Source: Nitratireductor kimnyeongensis | Lineage (GTDB): Bacteria; Pseudomonadota; Alphaproteobacteria; Rhizobiales; Rhizobiaceae | Assembly (NCBI RefSeq): GCF_019891395.1 | Contig: NZ_CP078143.1 | Coordinates: forward strand, 2,989,001-3,053,000 | DNA length: 64,000 nucleotides | Direction of reading: 5' to 3' | Part shown: positions 62,175-64,000 of the stretch, piece by piece | Layout: every line of letters starts with the position of its first letter | Position numbering within the stretch: position 1 is the first letter of the stretch | The notes under the pieces: generated by a model | The model's database searches: none | The model's input: the letters and a program-made list of their open reading frames with translations, nothing else | What the model was told of the DNA's origin: nothing | Translations under genes and position numbers: made by a program

Positions 62175-64000
62175 TCAGCCTGCTTTCAGCAATCGGTCGA
62201 GCAGTTTTTCGGCGGCTTCGGGAATGACCGTTCCGGGCGGGAAGATTTCGGCAGCACCGGCCTCGCGCACCGCCTCGAAATCATCGGGTGGAATGACGCC
62301 GCCAGCGACAAGAAGAATGTCGCCATGGCCGCGCTTTTCCAGCGCTTCCTTCAGTTCGGGAATGAGGGTCAGGTGACCGGCTGCGAGCGAGGAGGCACCG
62401 ACGATCTGGACGTCGTTGGCGATGGCAAGCTCTGCGACTTCCTCCGGTGTCTGGAACATTGCACCGACCGTGACCTCGAAACCGAGGTCGCCAAAGGCGG
62501 TGGCAATGACCTTCTGGCCGCGATCATGCCCGTCCTGACCGATCTTGGCGATGAGGATGCGCGGGGCGGCTCCGGTCTTCTTGCGGAATTTTTCCACCTT
62601 CTGCTGCGCCTGTTCAAAGGCGGTGAGGTCGCCCACCTCCTTGCGGTAGACGCCCGAAATGGTGCGGATTTCGGCCACATGACGGCCAAAGGCCTTTTCA
62701 AGCGCCGAGGAGATTTCACCCACCGTCGCGTTGGCGCGAGCAGCGCGCACGGCGAATTCGAGCAGGTTTTCGTTTCCGGCGGCGGCGTTTGTCAGAGCTT
62801 CCAGCGCGCTTTCTGTCTCGGCCACGTCGCGTGTGCCCTTGAGCTGTTGCAGCTTGGCAAGCTGGCGGGCGCGAACCTCGGCATTGTCGACCTTCAAAAC
62901 GTCGACCTTGGTGTCGCGGTCGGGCTGGAAGCGGTTGACGCCGACCACTGTCTGCTCGCCGGAATCGATGCGCGCCTGGGTGCGGGCTGCGGCCTCCTCG
63001 ATACGCATTTTCGGCACGCCTTTTTCGATGGCTGCCGCCATGCCACCGAGGCTTTCCACCTCCTCGATGTGCTTGAGCGCACGATGGGCGAGATCGTGGG
63101 TGAGGCGTTCGACGAAATGGGAACCGCCCCATGGGTCGATCATGCGGGTCGTGCCGGATTCAAGTTGCAGGATGAGCTGCGTGTTGCGGGCAATGCGCGC
63201 GGAATGATCGGTCGGAAGCGCCAGCGCCTCATCGAACGCGTTGGTGTGCAAAGACTGGGTGTGGCCCTGGGTCGCGGCCATCGCCTCGACCATGGTGCGC
63301 ACGATGTTGTTGTAGGGATCCTGCGCCGTCAGCGACCAGCCGGAGGTCTGGCAATGGGTGCGCAGCGAGAGCGAGCGCTCGTTCTTCGGCGCGAAACTCT
63401 TTTGAAGAAGTGTCGCCCAGAGAAGGCGCGCGGCGCGCATCTTGGCCACTTCCATGAAGAAGTTCATGCCGATGGCCCAGAAGAAGGAAAGGCGCGGTGC
63501 GAAACGGTCGATGTCGAGCCCGGCGGCGATGCCGGCGCGGGCATATTCGATGCCGTCGGCAATGGTGTAGGCAAGCTCCAGATCCGCCGTCGCGCCGGCT
63601 TCCTGCATGTGGTAGCCGGAAATCGAGATGGAGTTGAATTTCGGCATGTTCTCCGCCGTATAGGAGAAAATGTCCGAAATGATCCGCATGGACGGCTTGG
63701 GCGGGTAGATATAGGTGTTTCGGACCATGAACTCCTTCAGAATGTCGTTCTGAATGGTGCCCGAAAGGTCTTTCTGAGCGACACCCTGTTCTTCCGCCGC
63801 GACGATGTAGAGCGCCATGATGGGCAGAACAGCGCCATTCATGGTCATCGACACGCTCATCTTGTCGAGCGGAATGCCATCAAAAAGCTGGCGCATGTCG
63901 AGAATGGAATCGATGGCCACACCGGCCATACCCACATCGCCGGCCACGCGCGGGTGGTCGCTGTCATAGCCGCGGTGGGTGGCGAGGTCGAAGGCGACCG
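62175..64000 (-). CDS. scpA: Methylmalonyl-CoA mutase large subunit, N-terminus beyond the window
   Basis: The frame is open to the right edge (beginning mid-protein with [26 protein letters not shown]). It is a B12-dependent mutase converting succinyl-CoA and methylmalonyl-CoA. Substrate-barrel residues include [68 protein letters not shown] and [19 protein letters not shown]. The C-terminal cobalamin domain has [26 protein letters not shown], with the DxHxxG base-off His. It ends about 600 residues into the protein. The start is outside the window. Confidence 0.95.
   Translation of the reverse strand, partial: VAFDLATHRGYDSDHPRVAGDVGMAGVAIDSILDMRQLFDGIPLDKMSVSMTMNGAVLPIMALYIVAAEEQGVAQKDLSGTIQNDILKEFMVRNTYIYPPKPSMRIISDIFSYTAENMPKFNSISISGYHMQEAGATADLELAYTIADGIEYARAGIAAGLDIDRFAPRLSFFWAIGMNFFMEVAKMRAARLLWATLLQKSFAPKNERSLSLRTHCQTSGWSLTAQDPYNNIVRTMVEAMAATQGHTQSLHTNAFDEALALPTDHSARIARNTQLILQLESGTTRMIDPWGGSHFVERLTHDLAHRALKHIEEVESLGGMAAAIEKGVPKMRIEEAAARTQARIDSGEQTVVGVNRFQPDRDTKVDVLKVDNAEVRARQLAKLQQLKGTRDVAETESALEALTNAAAGNENLLEFAVRAARANATVGEISSALEKAFGRHVAEIRTISGVYRKEVGDLTAFEQAQQKVEKFRKKTGAAPRILIAKIGQDGHDRGQKVIATAFGDLGFEVTVGAMFQTPEEVAELAIANDVQIVGASSLAAGHLTLIPELKEALEKRGHGDILLVAGGVIPPDDFEAVREAGAAEIFPPGTVIPEAAEKLLDRLLKAG

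Overview
The window is a dense, GC-rich chromosomal stretch from an alphaproteobacterium, most likely Hyphomicrobiales (Rhizobiales), in or near Phyllobacteriaceae. The placement rests on a CcrM-type GANTC methyltransferase with CtrA-like half-sites upstream, a fused CysN/CysC, a TIGR03808-type Tat protein, an R. etli-type asparaginase, a GTTC-N7-GTTC LexA box, a TGA-N9-TCA iron box and a rhizobial-style intergenic repeat. This is inferred from gene content; no database was searched. Both ends cut genes: a membrane signalling protein at the left edge and methylmalonyl-CoA mutase at the right.

Layout. 1-4.6 kb: signalling protein, GNAT acetyltransferase, M16 peptidase and threonine synthase in one minus-strand run, then a lipoprotein. 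4.7-12 kb: HAD phosphatases, a secreted vWA protein, ccrM, mutY, a DUF721 protein and a DsbA-like lipoprotein, followed by the decayed C-terminal part of a second DsbA copy that abuts smc. 12-25 kb: smc, VOC protein, DUF1810, a divergent AraC regulator/NepI-like exporter pair, ppdK, DUF1499, an MBL hydrolase and bioY. 25-30.5 kb: sugar and polysaccharide genes (galE, O-antigen ligase-like, manC) and a phage-like DUF2793 protein. 30.5-32.4 kb: a tRNA-Gln followed by an AT-richer islet with a lone HsdR-N nuclease-like gene and a frameshifted membrane-protein gene. 32.5-40 kb: phosphomannomutase, DegT aminotransferase, cysD, cysNC, cysQ and a PfkB sugar kinase. 40-47 kb: an SOS mutagenesis operon. 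47-52 kb: two divergent GGDEF genes, small periplasmic proteins and an iron-regulated TonB receptor. 52.5-57 kb: tRNA-Pro, the betI-betA-betB osmoprotectant operon and a divergent thiolase. 57.8-64 kb: DUF3750, asparaginase, repeats, a beta-helix Tat protein, an AbrB/Doc toxin-antitoxin pair and scpA.

The most notable unit is the SOS operon. One LexA box (46859-46873) lies 14 bases upstream of an endonuclease III-like gene, which is coupled by overlapping codons to imuA, imuB and dnaE2. The DNA glycosylase-like gene would therefore be induced together with the translesion mutasome, and it appears to have an altered Fe-S cysteine motif. Other readable control sites are a palindromic operator before betI, an iron-responsive box before the TonB receptor and a palindrome over the toxin-antitoxin promoter. 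No CRISPR array, rRNA, insertion sequence or complete prophage was seen. Functions are assigned by recognising family motifs in translated sequence, so uncertain assignments carry low confidence.
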